From Pseudomonadota bacterium (GTDB lineage Bacteria > Myxococcota_A > UBA796 > SXON01), in contig JAUXTN010000046.1 of NCBI GenBank assembly GCA_030684355.1, positions 1 to 58,938 of the forward strand: a stretch of DNA of 58,938 nucleotides, in the 5' to 3' direction. The notes beneath the pieces were generated by a model. It worked only from the letters and a program-made list of their open reading frames with translations, was not told where the DNA came from and did not search any database. A program made the position numbers and the translations under genes. This document shows positions 26,700 to 35,327 of this stretch, one piece after another (positions within the stretch are counted from its first letter, which is position 1; every line of letters starts with the position of its first letter).

Positions 26700-27995
26700 G
26701 TGCCACGCCTCCTGCAGCTCGTTCACGGGTACCCGCCCCGGCAGTCCGCCGGCACCGAGCAGTACGCTCGCCGGGTGGCGGACGGGCTCCGTGCCCGGGG
26801 CTGGGACGTCCACACCGTCGCGGCCGCGCCCGACGCCGGCGCCGCGCCGTACGCGATCACCGAGGGCCCGGGCCTCACCCGCGTCGCCAACAACACGCCC
26901 TACGCGGGGCTACGGCGCGGCGCCTCCGATCCCGCCTTCGATCGCATCGTCACCGACCTTGCTGCTCGTTTCCGCCCCGACGTCGTCCACGTCCAGCACC
27001 TCGCCTTCCTCTCCGCGTCGTTTTCGGTCGAGGCCCCCGTCGTCTGGACCCTCCACGACGCCTGGGGGTGGTGCCCCGCCGGCGGGCTCCTCCTCCGCGA
27101 CGGTCAGCCGTGTGACGGCCCTGGTGCCGCCTGCGTCCCCTGCGCCTCCGAGTGGGCGCGCGACACGCCGGCCTTGACCCGCGCCGTGGGCCTCGCCGGC
27201 CGCGCGAGCCGCTACGTCGCGCCTGCCCGCCTCCAGGGGATGTGGCGGCGTCTCCCGGGCGGGCTCCGCGCGCGGATGCTCGCGGGCTCCACGCCCCCGC
27301 TCACGGCCGGCCAGCTCGCCGACCGGGATCGCACGATCCGCGCCTTTGCCGCCCGTTGCGCCGCGCTCGTGAGCCCCAGCCGCTGGCTTGCCGCCGCCGC
27401 CGTCGCCCAGGGGCTCCCCGCCCCCCGAGTGATCCCGCATGGCGTCGATCCCGTCGCCTGCCGCGATCCGCGCGCCGCCGACGGCCCCTTCCTGTTCCTC
27501 GGCACGCTCGCCTCCCACAAGGGCCCCCACCTCGTACGCGAGGCGTGGCGCGCGTCCGGGGTCGACGTGCCCCTCCGCGTCCACGGCCCCCCGGGCCCCG
27601 ACGCCGCCTACGTCGCCGGCCTCCCCAACGACGGCGCGCTCGACGCCGCCGTCATCCCCGCGCAACTCGCCCGTGCCCGCGCCCTCGTGCTCGGCTCGAT
27701 CTGGCCCGAGAACGCGCCGCTCGTCGTCCTCGAGGCGCGCGCTGCCGGCTGCCCGGTCATCGCCCCCGACATCGGCGGCCTCTCCGAGCTCGTCGAACCC
27801 GGCGTCGACGGCTGGCTCTACCCCCCCGGGAACGTCCCCGCGCTGGCGGCGGCCCTCCGCGCCGCGGCGATCACGACGCTCCCCGTCCGGCCACCCCCGA
27901 CGTTCGCCGCCCACCTCGACCAGCTCGTGGCCCTCTACGCGACGACGCACGGCTCCGCATCCGGTCGCCCACCCGTCGGCCGCAACGGCGTATAA
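26700..27995 (+). CDS. GT4 family glycosyltransferase
   Basis: This GT-B fold glycosyltransferase has the group 1 C-terminal motif (ENAPLVVLE, an E-x7-E) and PDIGGLSELV. The N-terminal half has LLQLVHGYPPRQSAGTEQYA and the pattern HDAWGWCP...C...CVPC, a four-cysteine cluster found in a subset of GT4 enzymes. GTG at 26700 is preferred because GGAG ends 6 bases upstream; ATG at 26682 is the alternative. It diverges from the NtrC-type regulator with about 25 bases between starts. It probably builds cell-surface polysaccharide; donor and acceptor are unknown. Confidence 0.85.
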   Translation: MPRLLQLVHGYPPRQSAGTEQYARRVADGLRARGWDVHTVAAAPDAGAAPYAITEGPGLTRVANNTPYAGLRRGASDPAFDRIVTDLAARFRPDVVHVQHLAFLSASFSVEAPVVWTLHDAWGWCPAGGLLLRDGQPCDGPGAACVPCASEWARDTPALTRAVGLAGRASRYVAPARLQGMWRRLPGGLRARMLAGSTPPLTAGQLADRDRTIRAFAARCAALVSPSRWLAAAAVAQGLPAPRVIPHGVDPVACRDPRAADGPFLFLGTLASHKGPHLVREAWRASGVDVPLRVHGPPGPDAAYVAGLPNDGALDAAVIPAQLARARALVLGSIWPENAPLVVLEARAAGCPVIAPDIGGLSELVEPGVDGWLYPPGNVPALAAALRAAAITTLPVRPPPTFAAHLDQLVALYATTHGSASGRPPVGRNGV

Positions 27996-28017
27996 GTAGA
28001 GGCTCCGGAGAGGGACC

Positions 28018-28452
28018 TTGAGCGACCGCCTGCGCATGCTCGCTGACCGGGTGAGCGACTTCCTCGTCCGGATGGACATCGATCCGGACCGCAATCCCGA
28101 AGGGATCTTCCTACTCAAATACGGCTCCACCGTCGTGATGGTGTCCGTGTTCGAGGACGAGGACCACGCGTTCGTGCGCTTCGCATCGACGCTGCTCTCC
28201 GGCGCGCGCCCCCAGCTCGAGCTCGTCATGCGGCTCCTGCGCATGAACACGGAGGTGCTCTTCGGCGCCTTCCTGCTCTTCGAGGACGACACCGTCTCCT
28301 TCACGCACACGCTGCTCGGGGACACCGTGAACTACGACGAGTTCGCGCACGCCCTGCGCTACGTCGCCCGCGTGAGCGACGACCACGACGAGGAGCTCCA
28401 GGCGCTCGCCGGGGGCCAGCGGGCGGAGGAGATCCTGGCCGAGGACGGGTGA
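28018..28452 (+). CDS. YbjN-like small protein
   Basis: The 144-residue soluble protein looks like the YbjN/type III secretion chaperone-like fold: helix at the start, strands GIFLLKYGSTVVMVSVFE, central helix ELVMRLLRMNTEVLFGAFLLFED and a late helix NYDEFAHALRYVARV. Start is TTG at 28018 with GGAGAGGGA upstream; a TATAAG at 27991 overlapping the previous stop could be a -10 box. It lies between two GT4 genes. Function is not known; YbjN-like proteins often act in stress or as chaperones. Confidence 0.65.
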   Translation: MSDRLRMLADRVSDFLVRMDIDPDRNPEGIFLLKYGSTVVMVSVFEDEDHAFVRFASTLLSGARPQLELVMRLLRMNTEVLFGAFLLFEDDTVSFTHTLLGDTVNYDEFAHALRYVARVSDDHDEELQALAGGQRAEEILAEDG

Positions 28453-28468
28453 AGGGAGAGATGGGCGC

Positions 28469-28583
28469 GACCCCCTCGCTTCGCTCGGGGGTCGGACCCC
28501 TCCAGGCTCGGCGCGAGGCGCCTCGGTCGGGCCGAGGCGGCCCGACGGGCCGGAAGCCGGCCCCCTTCCGGGCTCCTCGCGCG
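28469..28583. repeat. GC-rich palindromic intergenic element, copy A
   Basis: The 145-base gap between the YbjN-like and second GT4 genes is filled by three hairpins: GACCCCC/GGGGGTC (28469-28493), CGCCTCGG/CCGAGGCG (28519-28539) and GGGCCGG/CCGGCCC (28547-28563). A 20-base stretch after the first hairpin and a 23-base stretch at the end match the element at 58744-58873 (17/20 and 18/23 identities by eye). The middle differs. An ATG (28461) with AGGGAGAG upstream opens a 45-codon frame through the element, ending at the GT4 start, but the frame is not kept in copy B. Confidence 0.6.
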
Positions 28584-28597
28584 ACGGACGTGGCTGC

Positions 28598-29845
28598 GTG
28601 AACCCGCCCCCCGCACCCGCCTTGCGCATCCTCCACGTGGCGCACGGGTGGCCCCCCCACGATCTCGGCGGCACCGAACTCTACGCGGCGGCGGTCGCGG
28701 AGGCCCAGGCGCGCGCGGGCGCCACGGTCACGCACTGGACCCCCGCCGCGCTGCCGAAGCGCCGCCTCCCGTTCCGGGAGACCTTCGCGCGCGCCGAGGC
28801 CGACGCCGCCTTCGGGGTGGCCTGCGCGGCGGCCCGCCCCGAAATCGTGCACGTCCACCACCTCACTGGCGCGTCGATGGGCATCCCGGCGGTGGCGCGC
28901 GGCCTCGGCGCGCGGGTCGTCCTGACGCTGCACGACGCCTGGCTGGCGTGCGCCAGGGGCCAGCTCGTCGACCGTACCGGCGCGCGGTGCCCGGGCCCCT
29001 CGGAGGACCGGTGCGCGCGCTGCCTCGCGCCGGCGCTGTGGGCCCCGCTCCCGCCCGCGGTCGCCGACCGCCTCCCGTTGCGTCGTGACCTCGTGCTCGC
29101 CCGCCGCGGCGCCTTCGACCAGCTCCGCACCCACGTCGACCGCTTCCTCTCGCCGTCGCAGCACCTCCCCGCCCGCCTCGGCCTCGACGCCACCTGGCTG
29201 CCGTTGCCGCTGCTCCGCCCGATGGCGCCCGCCCCCGTCTCGGTCCCTGGACCGGTGCGGTTCCTCTTCCTTGGCGGCCTCCTCCCGACGAAGGGGCCGC
29301 GCGTGGCGCTCGAAGCCTTCGCCCGCCTCCCCGCCGGAGCCGCCACGCTGCGGATCGTGGGGCCATCGCTCCCCTACGACGGCCGCCTCGCCTACGTCGA
29401 CGCCCTGAGGGCCCGCGCGGCCGAGGTCCCGGGGGTCACGCTCGACGGCCCGTGTGCCCCCGAGGAGGTCCACGGATTCTTGACCGAGGCCGACGTGCTC
29501 GTCTTTCCGAGCACGTGGGAGGAGAACAGCCCCCTGGTGCTCCGGGAGGCCGCTGCGGCCGGGGTCCGCATCGTGGCGAGCGACGTCCCGGGCGTCACCG
29601 AGGTGCTCGGGAGCGCGGCGATCCGCGTGGAGCCAGGCTCCGTCGAGGCGTGGCGCACGGCGATGGCCGCGGAGATCCGCCGGGGCCGGGAGCGCGTGGC
29701 GCCGTTCGCGAGCGAGGGCATCGACGCGCACGCGGCGCGGCTCCTCGAGATCTACCGGGAGGTCCGCGGCGCGACGCCCCTCGGGCCGCGCCCGGGGCCG
29801 TTCCCCGGGCCCTTTCCAGGCGACGGTCCACCCGCGGTGCTGTAG
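28598..29845 (+). CDS. GT4 family glycosyltransferase
   Basis: The 415-residue enzyme parallels the first GT4 gene: LRILHVAHGWPPHDLGGTELYA at the start region, HDAWLACARG with a following CPGPSEDRCARC cluster, FLGGLLPTKGP and the E-x7-E motif EENSPLVLRE followed by ASDVPGVTEVL. Start is GTG at 28598. The C-terminal 25 residues are Pro/Gly-rich low complexity. The two enzymes are likely paralogs acting on the same glycan. Confidence 0.85.
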   Translation: MNPPPAPALRILHVAHGWPPHDLGGTELYAAAVAEAQARAGATVTHWTPAALPKRRLPFRETFARAEADAAFGVACAAARPEIVHVHHLTGASMGIPAVARGLGARVVLTLHDAWLACARGQLVDRTGARCPGPSEDRCARCLAPALWAPLPPAVADRLPLRRDLVLARRGAFDQLRTHVDRFLSPSQHLPARLGLDATWLPLPLLRPMAPAPVSVPGPVRFLFLGGLLPTKGPRVALEAFARLPAGAATLRIVGPSLPYDGRLAYVDALRARAAEVPGVTLDGPCAPEEVHGFLTEADVLVFPSTWEENSPLVLREAAAAGVRIVASDVPGVTEVLGSAAIRVEPGSVEAWRTAMAAEIRRGRERVAPFASEGIDAHAARLLEIYREVRGATPLGPRPGPFPGPFPGDGPPAVL

Positions 29846-29854
29846 ATTCCGGCC

Positions 29855-30955
29855 ATGGTGCTCTACTCCCTCCTGCTCTCTGCCCGGGCCGCCGACGAGG
29901 GCTGCTACGCCTGCTGTCAGGCGGGCGGCCTCGCGAGCTGCAACGCCGAGCTCCGCGTCTACGGCGAGGGCTCCCGGCTCTCCCGCGAAGGCGGCAGTTG
30001 GCGCATCGTCGGCCTGTGGGAGATCGGGTGCGGCGGGCAGGGCGTGTTCAACGCGGGCGCCACCGTGGCCCTCGACCATCCGCCGCTCGGCGGCGAGCTC
30101 GTGATGCAGGCCGTCAACCCGTTGCAGGTCCACTGCTTCCAGCAGGCCTGCGCGGTGCCCGCGACCACGTGCGTCTCGCCCGCGGACGACATGGGGCGCT
30201 TCTTCCTCCTCGACTGCCAGAGCGACCTGCCGGTCGACGGCTCGATCCTCGCGAACGTCACGCCGGTCACGCGCGTTCCGAACGCCCGGGTCGTGGTGGT
30301 CGACGGGCGGCCCCTCGTCGTCACCCCGGTCACCGGGAACGCCTTCGCAGCCGGCACCCGCAACGGCGCGCAGGCGCCGGCCTCCTCGGGCACGCGCCCG
30401 GCCACGACGACGACGTACGGCACGACCACTCCGGCCTACACCCCGCCCACGCCGGCCCCCCCGACGGCTACGTACACGCCGCCGGCCCCAGTCCCCACGG
30501 CCCAGCCGTCCGCCCCGCCGAGCGACCCGATGTCGGCCCTCGCCGCGACCCTGCCCGCCGACCCGCCGGACACGTGCAAGGCCCCCGGGGAGGCCGTGCG
30601 CGGCGAGGCCCGCAAGCGCGTCGACTCCGGGGATGAGCGTCGGATGCGGAAGGACGCGCTCGGCGCCCTCCAGGAGTACCGCGCAGCGCTCTCGATGGAC
30701 GTGTGCAACGCCTACGCGTGGAACGGCATCGGGGACATCGCGAGCGAGGCCCTCCGCCCCGATCTCGCCGTGCGGGCGCTCCGCAACACCACCCGGCTCC
30801 TCCCCGGCCACTACGGCGCGTGGACGATGCTCGGGAAGAACTACGAGGCCCTCCGCCAGTCGGTGCTCGCCGCGGAGGCCTACTCCAAGGCGCTCGAGCT
30901 GCGGCCCGGGCTCCCCGAAGCGCTGGACGGCTGGCGGCGGACGGCCGCGCCGTAG
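29855..30955 (+). CDS. Secreted Cys-rich protein with PT-rich linker and TPR tail
   Basis: The 366-residue protein has a short hydrophobic start, a Cys-rich N-terminal domain (CYACCQAGGLASC near 17-29, further Cys to about 140) and a Thr/Pro-rich linker (about 175-240). A C-terminal TPR-like domain (about 255-366) includes KDALGALQEYRAALSMD and SVLAAEAYSKALELRPGLP. A TAGATT box 6 bases before the ATG suggests a short or leaderless transcript. It lies just upstream of tolQ, where a YbgF/CpoB-like TPR partner of the Tol system would not be surprising, but the order differs and homology is not shown. Confidence 0.65.
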   Translation: MVLYSLLLSARAADEGCYACCQAGGLASCNAELRVYGEGSRLSREGGSWRIVGLWEIGCGGQGVFNAGATVALDHPPLGGELVMQAVNPLQVHCFQQACAVPATTCVSPADDMGRFFLLDCQSDLPVDGSILANVTPVTRVPNARVVVVDGRPLVVTPVTGNAFAAGTRNGAQAPASSGTRPATTTTYGTTTPAYTPPTPAPPTATYTPPAPVPTAQPSAPPSDPMSALAATLPADPPDTCKAPGEAVRGEARKRVDSGDERRMRKDALGALQEYRAALSMDVCNAYAWNGIGDIASEALRPDLAVRALRNTTRLLPGHYGAWTMLGKNYEALRQSVLAAEAYSKALELRPGLPEALDGWRRTAAP

Positions 30956-31045
30956 TCCCGGGAACCCGGCGGTACCACCGGTCGTTCGCTCGGGTGACAC
31001 GTTCGCGGGCCCGTCGGTGGCGCCCCCGTGTTACCCGCCGACCTC

Positions 31046-31765
31046 ATGGATCCAGTGCTTCCCGTCTACCTGGCCTCGGTCGCCGCGGCGGACGACGGTT
31101 TCTCGATTGTCTCCCTCGTCCTCGAGGCCGACTTCATCGTCCAGTCGGTCCTGTTCCTGCTGCTGGCGATGTCGGTGGCGTGCTGGGCCATCATCCTCAA
31201 CAAGTACCTCGCGGTCCGTCGCGCGTCGGTCCAGTCCCAGGCGTTCCTCGACGCCTTCTGGAAGGCCCGCGCGCTGGATGACGTGTACGAGCGCAGCGGC
31301 CGCTACCCGAACGCGCCCGTCGCCGAGGTGTTCAAGGCCGGGTACGTCGAGCTCCAGCGCCTTACGACGGGTGACTCCGCCGGCGCGATGGACCTCGGGC
31401 TCACCGAGAACATCGAGCGCGCGCTCCGGCGCACGGCGAACGTCGAGCTCAACCAGCTCGAGCGCATGATCCCCGTGCTCGCCACGACCGGCTCCACCGG
31501 CCCGTTCATCGGGCTCTTCGGCACCGTGTGGGGCATCTTGCGGGCGTTCCAGAAGATCGGCGCCACCGGCCAGGCCTCCATCCAGACCGTCGGCCCCGAC
31601 ATCGCGCACGCGCTCGTCGCCACCGCCGTCGGCCTGCTCGCGGCCATCCCCGCGGTCATGGCCTACAACTTCTTCAACAGCCGGATCCGGAGCATCGCGA
31701 GCGAGATGGACGGGTTCTCGTCCGACTTCCTCAACATCGTGAAGCGCCACTACCGGGGGCGGTAG
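31046..31765 (+). CDS. tolQ: TolQ proton-channel subunit
   Basis: TolQ/ExbB/MotA family inner-membrane protein of 239 residues with three transmembrane segments (about 32-52, 145-165 and 180-205). The family stretch GSTGPFIGLFGTVWGI is followed by HALVATAVGLLAAIPAVMAY. With TolR it uses the proton-motive force to power TolA. ATG at 31046 is preferred; GTG at 31028 would add six residues and neither has a good ribosome-binding site. tolR begins 2 bases after its stop. Confidence 0.92.
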   Translation: MDPVLPVYLASVAAADDGFSIVSLVLEADFIVQSVLFLLLAMSVACWAIILNKYLAVRRASVQSQAFLDAFWKARALDDVYERSGRYPNAPVAEVFKAGYVELQRLTTGDSAGAMDLGLTENIERALRRTANVELNQLERMIPVLATTGSTGPFIGLFGTVWGILRAFQKIGATGQASIQTVGPDIAHALVATAVGLLAAIPAVMAYNFFNSRIRSIASEMDGFSSDFLNIVKRHYRGR

Positions 31766-31767
31766 CC

Positions 31768-32205
31768 ATGGGAATGAGCGGCCCCTCCCGCGACGGCGGC
31801 ATGATGGCGGACATCAACGTCACGCCCTTCGTCGACGTGATGCTCGTCCTCCTGATCATCTTCATGGTGACCGCCCCGCTCATGACGACCGGCGTGGCGC
31901 TCGACCTCCCGCGTGCGGAGGCGCCGCCGCTCGGCGCTGACGAGGATCAGCTTGTCCTCTCGGTTACCGGTGAGGAGAAGTACTATCTCGGCAAGAACGA
32001 GTTTCCGCTCGACGAGCTCAAGCTGAAACTTTCCGCGATCGCGAAAGAAAACCCCGACCAGCAGGTGTTCGTACGTGCAGATGGCAAGCTCGCGTACGAG
32101 AAGGTCCTCCAGCTGCTCGCCGTGGCGCAGAACGCCGGCGTCGCCAAGGTGGGCCTCGTGACCCAGCCCGGCGCGGTCTCCGAAGGCCTCGGCGAGGCGC
32201 CCTAG
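31768..32205 (+). CDS. tolR: TolR proton-channel subunit
   Basis: ExbD/TolR family protein of 145 residues: a short cytoplasmic start, one transmembrane helix VDVMLVLLIIFMVTAPLM (22-39) with the key Asp23, and a periplasmic domain (60-140) with VFVRADGKLAYEKVLQLL. It partners with TolQ. The ATG at 31768 was chosen at the natural MADINVTPF region; a longer frame upstream shadows tolQ. Confidence 0.93.
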   Translation: MGMSGPSRDGGMMADINVTPFVDVMLVLLIIFMVTAPLMTTGVALDLPRAEAPPLGADEDQLVLSVTGEEKYYLGKNEFPLDELKLKLSAIAKENPDQQVFVRADGKLAYEKVLQLLAVAQNAGVAKVGLVTQPGAVSEGLGEAP

Positions 32206-32208
32206 TCC

Positions 32209-32967
32209 ATGGCGGCGGGCCCCACGATCACCTGGGAGGTTCCGGTCGCGCTGCTCGCGCACGTGGCGCTGTTCGCGATCGTGATGGTGGCGCGCTGCTC
32301 GTCGTCCTCCGAGGAGCCCCTCTTCAAGCCGGAGGACACGATCCAGGTCGCCCTCTCCGGCCCGCCGAAGAACGTCACCCGCATGCCCCAGAAGGCCGAG
32401 CGCGCGCCGGAGGCCCCCAAGGCCGCCGCGTCGGATCCAACGGCGCAGCCCCCGCCGCCCAACCCGAGCGACATGGCGTTCAAGACGCCCGATGCCCCCA
32501 AGACCAAGGGGGATCCGAATGCGGACGCGCTGCAGAAGACGAGGGACGAGCTCCGCATGCGGCAGGCGCTCGACAACCTCTCGGCCCCCGTCGGGGAGGT
32601 CGATCGGCTCGCCTCCAACCCGGACGGCGTGGAGGGGGACGAAGGGACGACCGCCACGAGCGGCCTCAACGACCCCGAGCTTGCGCGCTGGCAGGTGAAG
32701 GCGCGCGAGAAGGTCGGGGTCAACTGGCACCCGCTGCGCTCGATCTGCGTCGCCGACCCCACGCTCGCCGTGCTCGTCGCGGTCGACGTCGACGCGAACG
32801 GCACCCCCCAGGGTGCGCCGACCATCAAGACCCGCAGCGGCAACGTCTCCTTCGACGAGGCCGCGAAGCGCGCCGTGGAGGCGACCGGCCCGCTGCCGAA
32901 GCCCCCGGCCCGGTTCACCGACGGCCTCATCGCCACGCTCAAGTTCACCGGGAAGGAGTGCCAGTGA
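32209..32967 (+). CDS. tolA: TolA/TonB-like energy-coupling protein
   Basis: The 252-residue protein has an N-terminal transmembrane helix (about 11-29), a Pro/Ala/Lys-rich periplasmic spacer with PTAQPPPPNPSD, and a C-terminal TonB/TolA-like domain (about 150-250) beginning ELARWQVKAREKVGVNWH and including DVDANGTPQGAPTI and FDEAAKRAVEATGPLP. The spacer is much shorter than the long helix of E. coli TolA. The position between tolR and tolB supports TolA over TonB. Its stop overlaps tolB (TGATG). Confidence 0.85.
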   Translation: MAAGPTITWEVPVALLAHVALFAIVMVARCSSSSEEPLFKPEDTIQVALSGPPKNVTRMPQKAERAPEAPKAAASDPTAQPPPPNPSDMAFKTPDAPKTKGDPNADALQKTRDELRMRQALDNLSAPVGEVDRLASNPDGVEGDEGTTATSGLNDPELARWQVKAREKVGVNWHPLRSICVADPTLAVLVAVDVDANGTPQGAPTIKTRSGNVSFDEAAKRAVEATGPLPKPPARFTDGLIATLKFTGKECQ

Positions 32968-34280
32968 TGTCCGTCCGCACGCTCGCCGCCGTCTTCGCGC
33001 CCCTCTTCCTCGTGGGGTGCGGGGTCGCCGTTGCGCAGGACGCGCCGAGGACCAACGTCCTCATCGAGATCGGCCGCCCCGGCGAGCGCGCCATCCCCAT
33101 CGCCATCCCCCTGCCGAAGGGCACCGGCGGCCCCAACGACGAGTTCTGGGCCATCGTCCGGCGCGACCTCGAGCTCTCCGGCTGGTTCCGGATCCTCGAC
33201 GCCAACGCCTCCATGGAGCCCGCGGGGGCGGGGATCCGCCTCGGCGAGTTCGACTTCGCGGATTGGCGCCCCACCGGCGCGGCGGTCCTCGCCAAGACCC
33301 TGCTCACCTCCGCCGACGACAAGCTCCGCACCGAGGTGTGGATCTACGGGGTGGACGGCGCCGAGAAGCTCGGGGCCAAGGCATTCTCCGCGCCGACCTC
33401 CGGTGTCCGCGGCCTCGCGCATCGCGCCGCGGACTTCATCGTCGAGACCGTCACCAAGCAACGCAGCTTCTTCGACACCAAGTTCACCTTCGTCGGGAAT
33501 TTCTCTGGCAACAAGGAGATCTACGTCGTCGACGCGGACGGTGCCGGGCGGCGCCAGATCACCAAGAACGGCAGCATCAACCTAAAACCCAAGTGGAACG
33601 CGACGGGCACCGCCATCGCGTACACGTCGTACGTGGCAGGGAACCCCGATTTGTATGTCGCGGATCTCGGCAAGGGGCAGATCCGCCGCGTGTCCAACCG
33701 ATCGGGCATCAACACGGGCGGCTCGTTCTCCCCCCTCGGAGACATCCTCGCGCTCACCCTGACGGTCGGCGGAGACTCCGAGATCTTCACGATCGACCCC
33801 TACGTCGGCCGCGAGATCGCGCGGCTGACGGCGAGCGCCGGCATCGACGTCTCGCCGTCCTGGTCCCCCGACGGCTCCAAGCTCGCCTTCGTGAGCGAGC
33901 GCAGCGGCTCCCCCCAGATCTACCAGATGAACGCGGACGGATCGGGCGCGAAGCGCGTCACCTTCTCGGGCTCCCAGAACACCGATCCCGCCTGGTCCCC
34001 TGCCGGCGATCGCATCGCCTTCGTGGGGCGCGAGAGCGGCCACTTCGACGTGTTCACCGTGCGCCCGGACGGCTCCGGGATGGACCGGGTCACCCAGGGC
34101 TCGGGCGACAACGAGGACCCGAGCTGGTCCCCCGACGGCCAGTACATCGCCTACTCGTCCACCCGCGACGGCGGTGCCCACATCTGGATCAGCTCCCTGG
34201 ATCACCTGCACCAGATCAAGGTCACCTCGGGCGGCGGGGGCTACACGAACCCCTCCTGGTCGAACCACCTGAGCTGGTAG
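32967..34280 (+). CDS. tolB: TolB beta-propeller protein
   Basis: TolB is the periplasmic propeller that connects TolA with Pal. The 437-residue protein has an N-terminal TolB_N domain (about 25-165, FWAIVRRDLELSGWFRILD) and five to six PD40 blades, each with the pattern PSWSPDGSKLAF and NADGSGAKRVT. ATG at 32967 shares a base with the tolA stop. The leader FLVGCG resembles a lipobox before a conventional AVAQ/D site, so lipidation is possible, unlike the soluble E. coli protein. Pal, usually next, is absent. Confidence 0.94.
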   Translation: MSVRTLAAVFAPLFLVGCGVAVAQDAPRTNVLIEIGRPGERAIPIAIPLPKGTGGPNDEFWAIVRRDLELSGWFRILDANASMEPAGAGIRLGEFDFADWRPTGAAVLAKTLLTSADDKLRTEVWIYGVDGAEKLGAKAFSAPTSGVRGLAHRAADFIVETVTKQRSFFDTKFTFVGNFSGNKEIYVVDADGAGRRQITKNGSINLKPKWNATGTAIAYTSYVAGNPDLYVADLGKGQIRRVSNRSGINTGGSFSPLGDILALTLTVGGDSEIFTIDPYVGREIARLTASAGIDVSPSWSPDGSKLAFVSERSGSPQIYQMNADGSGAKRVTFSGSQNTDPAWSPAGDRIAFVGRESGHFDVFTVRPDGSGMDRVTQGSGDNEDPSWSPDGQYIAYSSTRDGGAHIWISSLDHLHQIKVTSGGGGYTNPSWSNHLSW

Positions 34281-34395
34281 CCGGGCCCGGTCGGCCAGGC
34301 ACAGCGGCCCGCCGCCCGCCCGGTCGGACCTCTCCGGCGAAGGACCCCCTACGCGAGCGCGACCGGGCTACGTTGCGGCCGCCTCCGGAAGGTCC

Positions 34396-35289
34396 ATGCC
34401 CCGCGCCGCGATCGACATCGGGTCCAACTCCCTGCTCCTCCTCGTCGTGGACGATGCCGGGAACGTGCTGCACGACGAGGCCAACGTCGTCGGCCTCGGG
34501 CGTGGCCTCGGGGACGTGGGCGTGTTTCGACCCGACCGGATGGAGGCCGCCGTGTCCCTCCTCGGGGACTACGCGCAGAAGGCCCGCGCGCTCGGCGTGG
34601 CCCCGGAGAACGTCCGGACGATCGCCACCTCCGCGTCGCGGCGCGCCCTGAACGCGACCACGTTCTACGCCAACGTACGGGCGAAGACAGGCCTCCGCGC
34701 CGAGATAGTGAGCGGCGAAGAGGAAGCGCGCCTGACCTGGCTCGGCGGCGTCGCCGGCCTGGGCCTCGGCCCCGGTCCCGCGCTGCTCTGCGACCCGGGC
34801 GGCGGCTCCACCGAGGTGATCGTCGGCGAGGGCCCGCACATCCGCAGCCGCGTCTCCCTGGAGATCGGCACGGTGCGCCTCACCGAGCAGTACCTCGGCA
34901 CGGGTGTCGTCGCCGCGGCCGCGCTCGCCCGGCTCCGCGCGCACGTGGATGCCGCCGTCGCCACGCTCGACCTGGACTTCATCCCGAAGGCCGCCGTCGC
35001 CGTCGCGGGCACCGCCACCACCCTCGCCGCCGCCGACCTCGGACTCCCGGCGTACGACCCCGCGGTCGTCCACGGGTCGACCCTCACCGCGGCAGCGCTC
35101 CGGCGTTGGATCGATCGCCTCCTCGCGGCCACCCCGGAGGAGCGGAGGCGCCTCGTCGCGGTCTCGCCCGAGCGCGCGGACACCGTGCTTGCGGGCGCCG
35201 TGATCCTGCTCGCCATCCTCGAGCGCGCGCGCCGGCAAGCGTGGCGGGTGTCCGATCGCGGGCTGCGGTTCGGCGCCATTCAGCGCTGA
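34396..35289 (+). CDS. Ppx/GppA family phosphatase
   Basis: The 297-residue ASKHA-fold protein has the phosphate-1 motif AAIDIGSNSLLLLVVD (4-19), TIATSASRRALN (about 75-86), EARLTWLGG and the phosphate-2 motif DPGGGSTEVIVGEG (about 133-146). It corresponds to the catalytic N-terminal half of exopolyphosphatase/guanosine-pentaphosphate phosphohydrolases and lacks the C-terminal HD extension. Start ATG has GGAAGG 5 bases upstream. It follows tolB after 115 bases in the place where pal would be expected. Confidence 0.88.
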   Translation: MPRAAIDIGSNSLLLLVVDDAGNVLHDEANVVGLGRGLGDVGVFRPDRMEAAVSLLGDYAQKARALGVAPENVRTIATSASRRALNATTFYANVRAKTGLRAEIVSGEEEARLTWLGGVAGLGLGPGPALLCDPGGGSTEVIVGEGPHIRSRVSLEIGTVRLTEQYLGTGVVAAAALARLRAHVDAAVATLDLDFIPKAAVAVAGTATTLAAADLGLPAYDPAVVHGSTLTAAALRRWIDRLLAATPEERRRLVAVSPERADTVLAGAVILLAILERARRQAWRVSDRGLRFGAIQR

Positions 35290-35327
35290 CAAGCTCAGAC
35301 GATTCGGTAGAAAAGGCCACAAACTCT

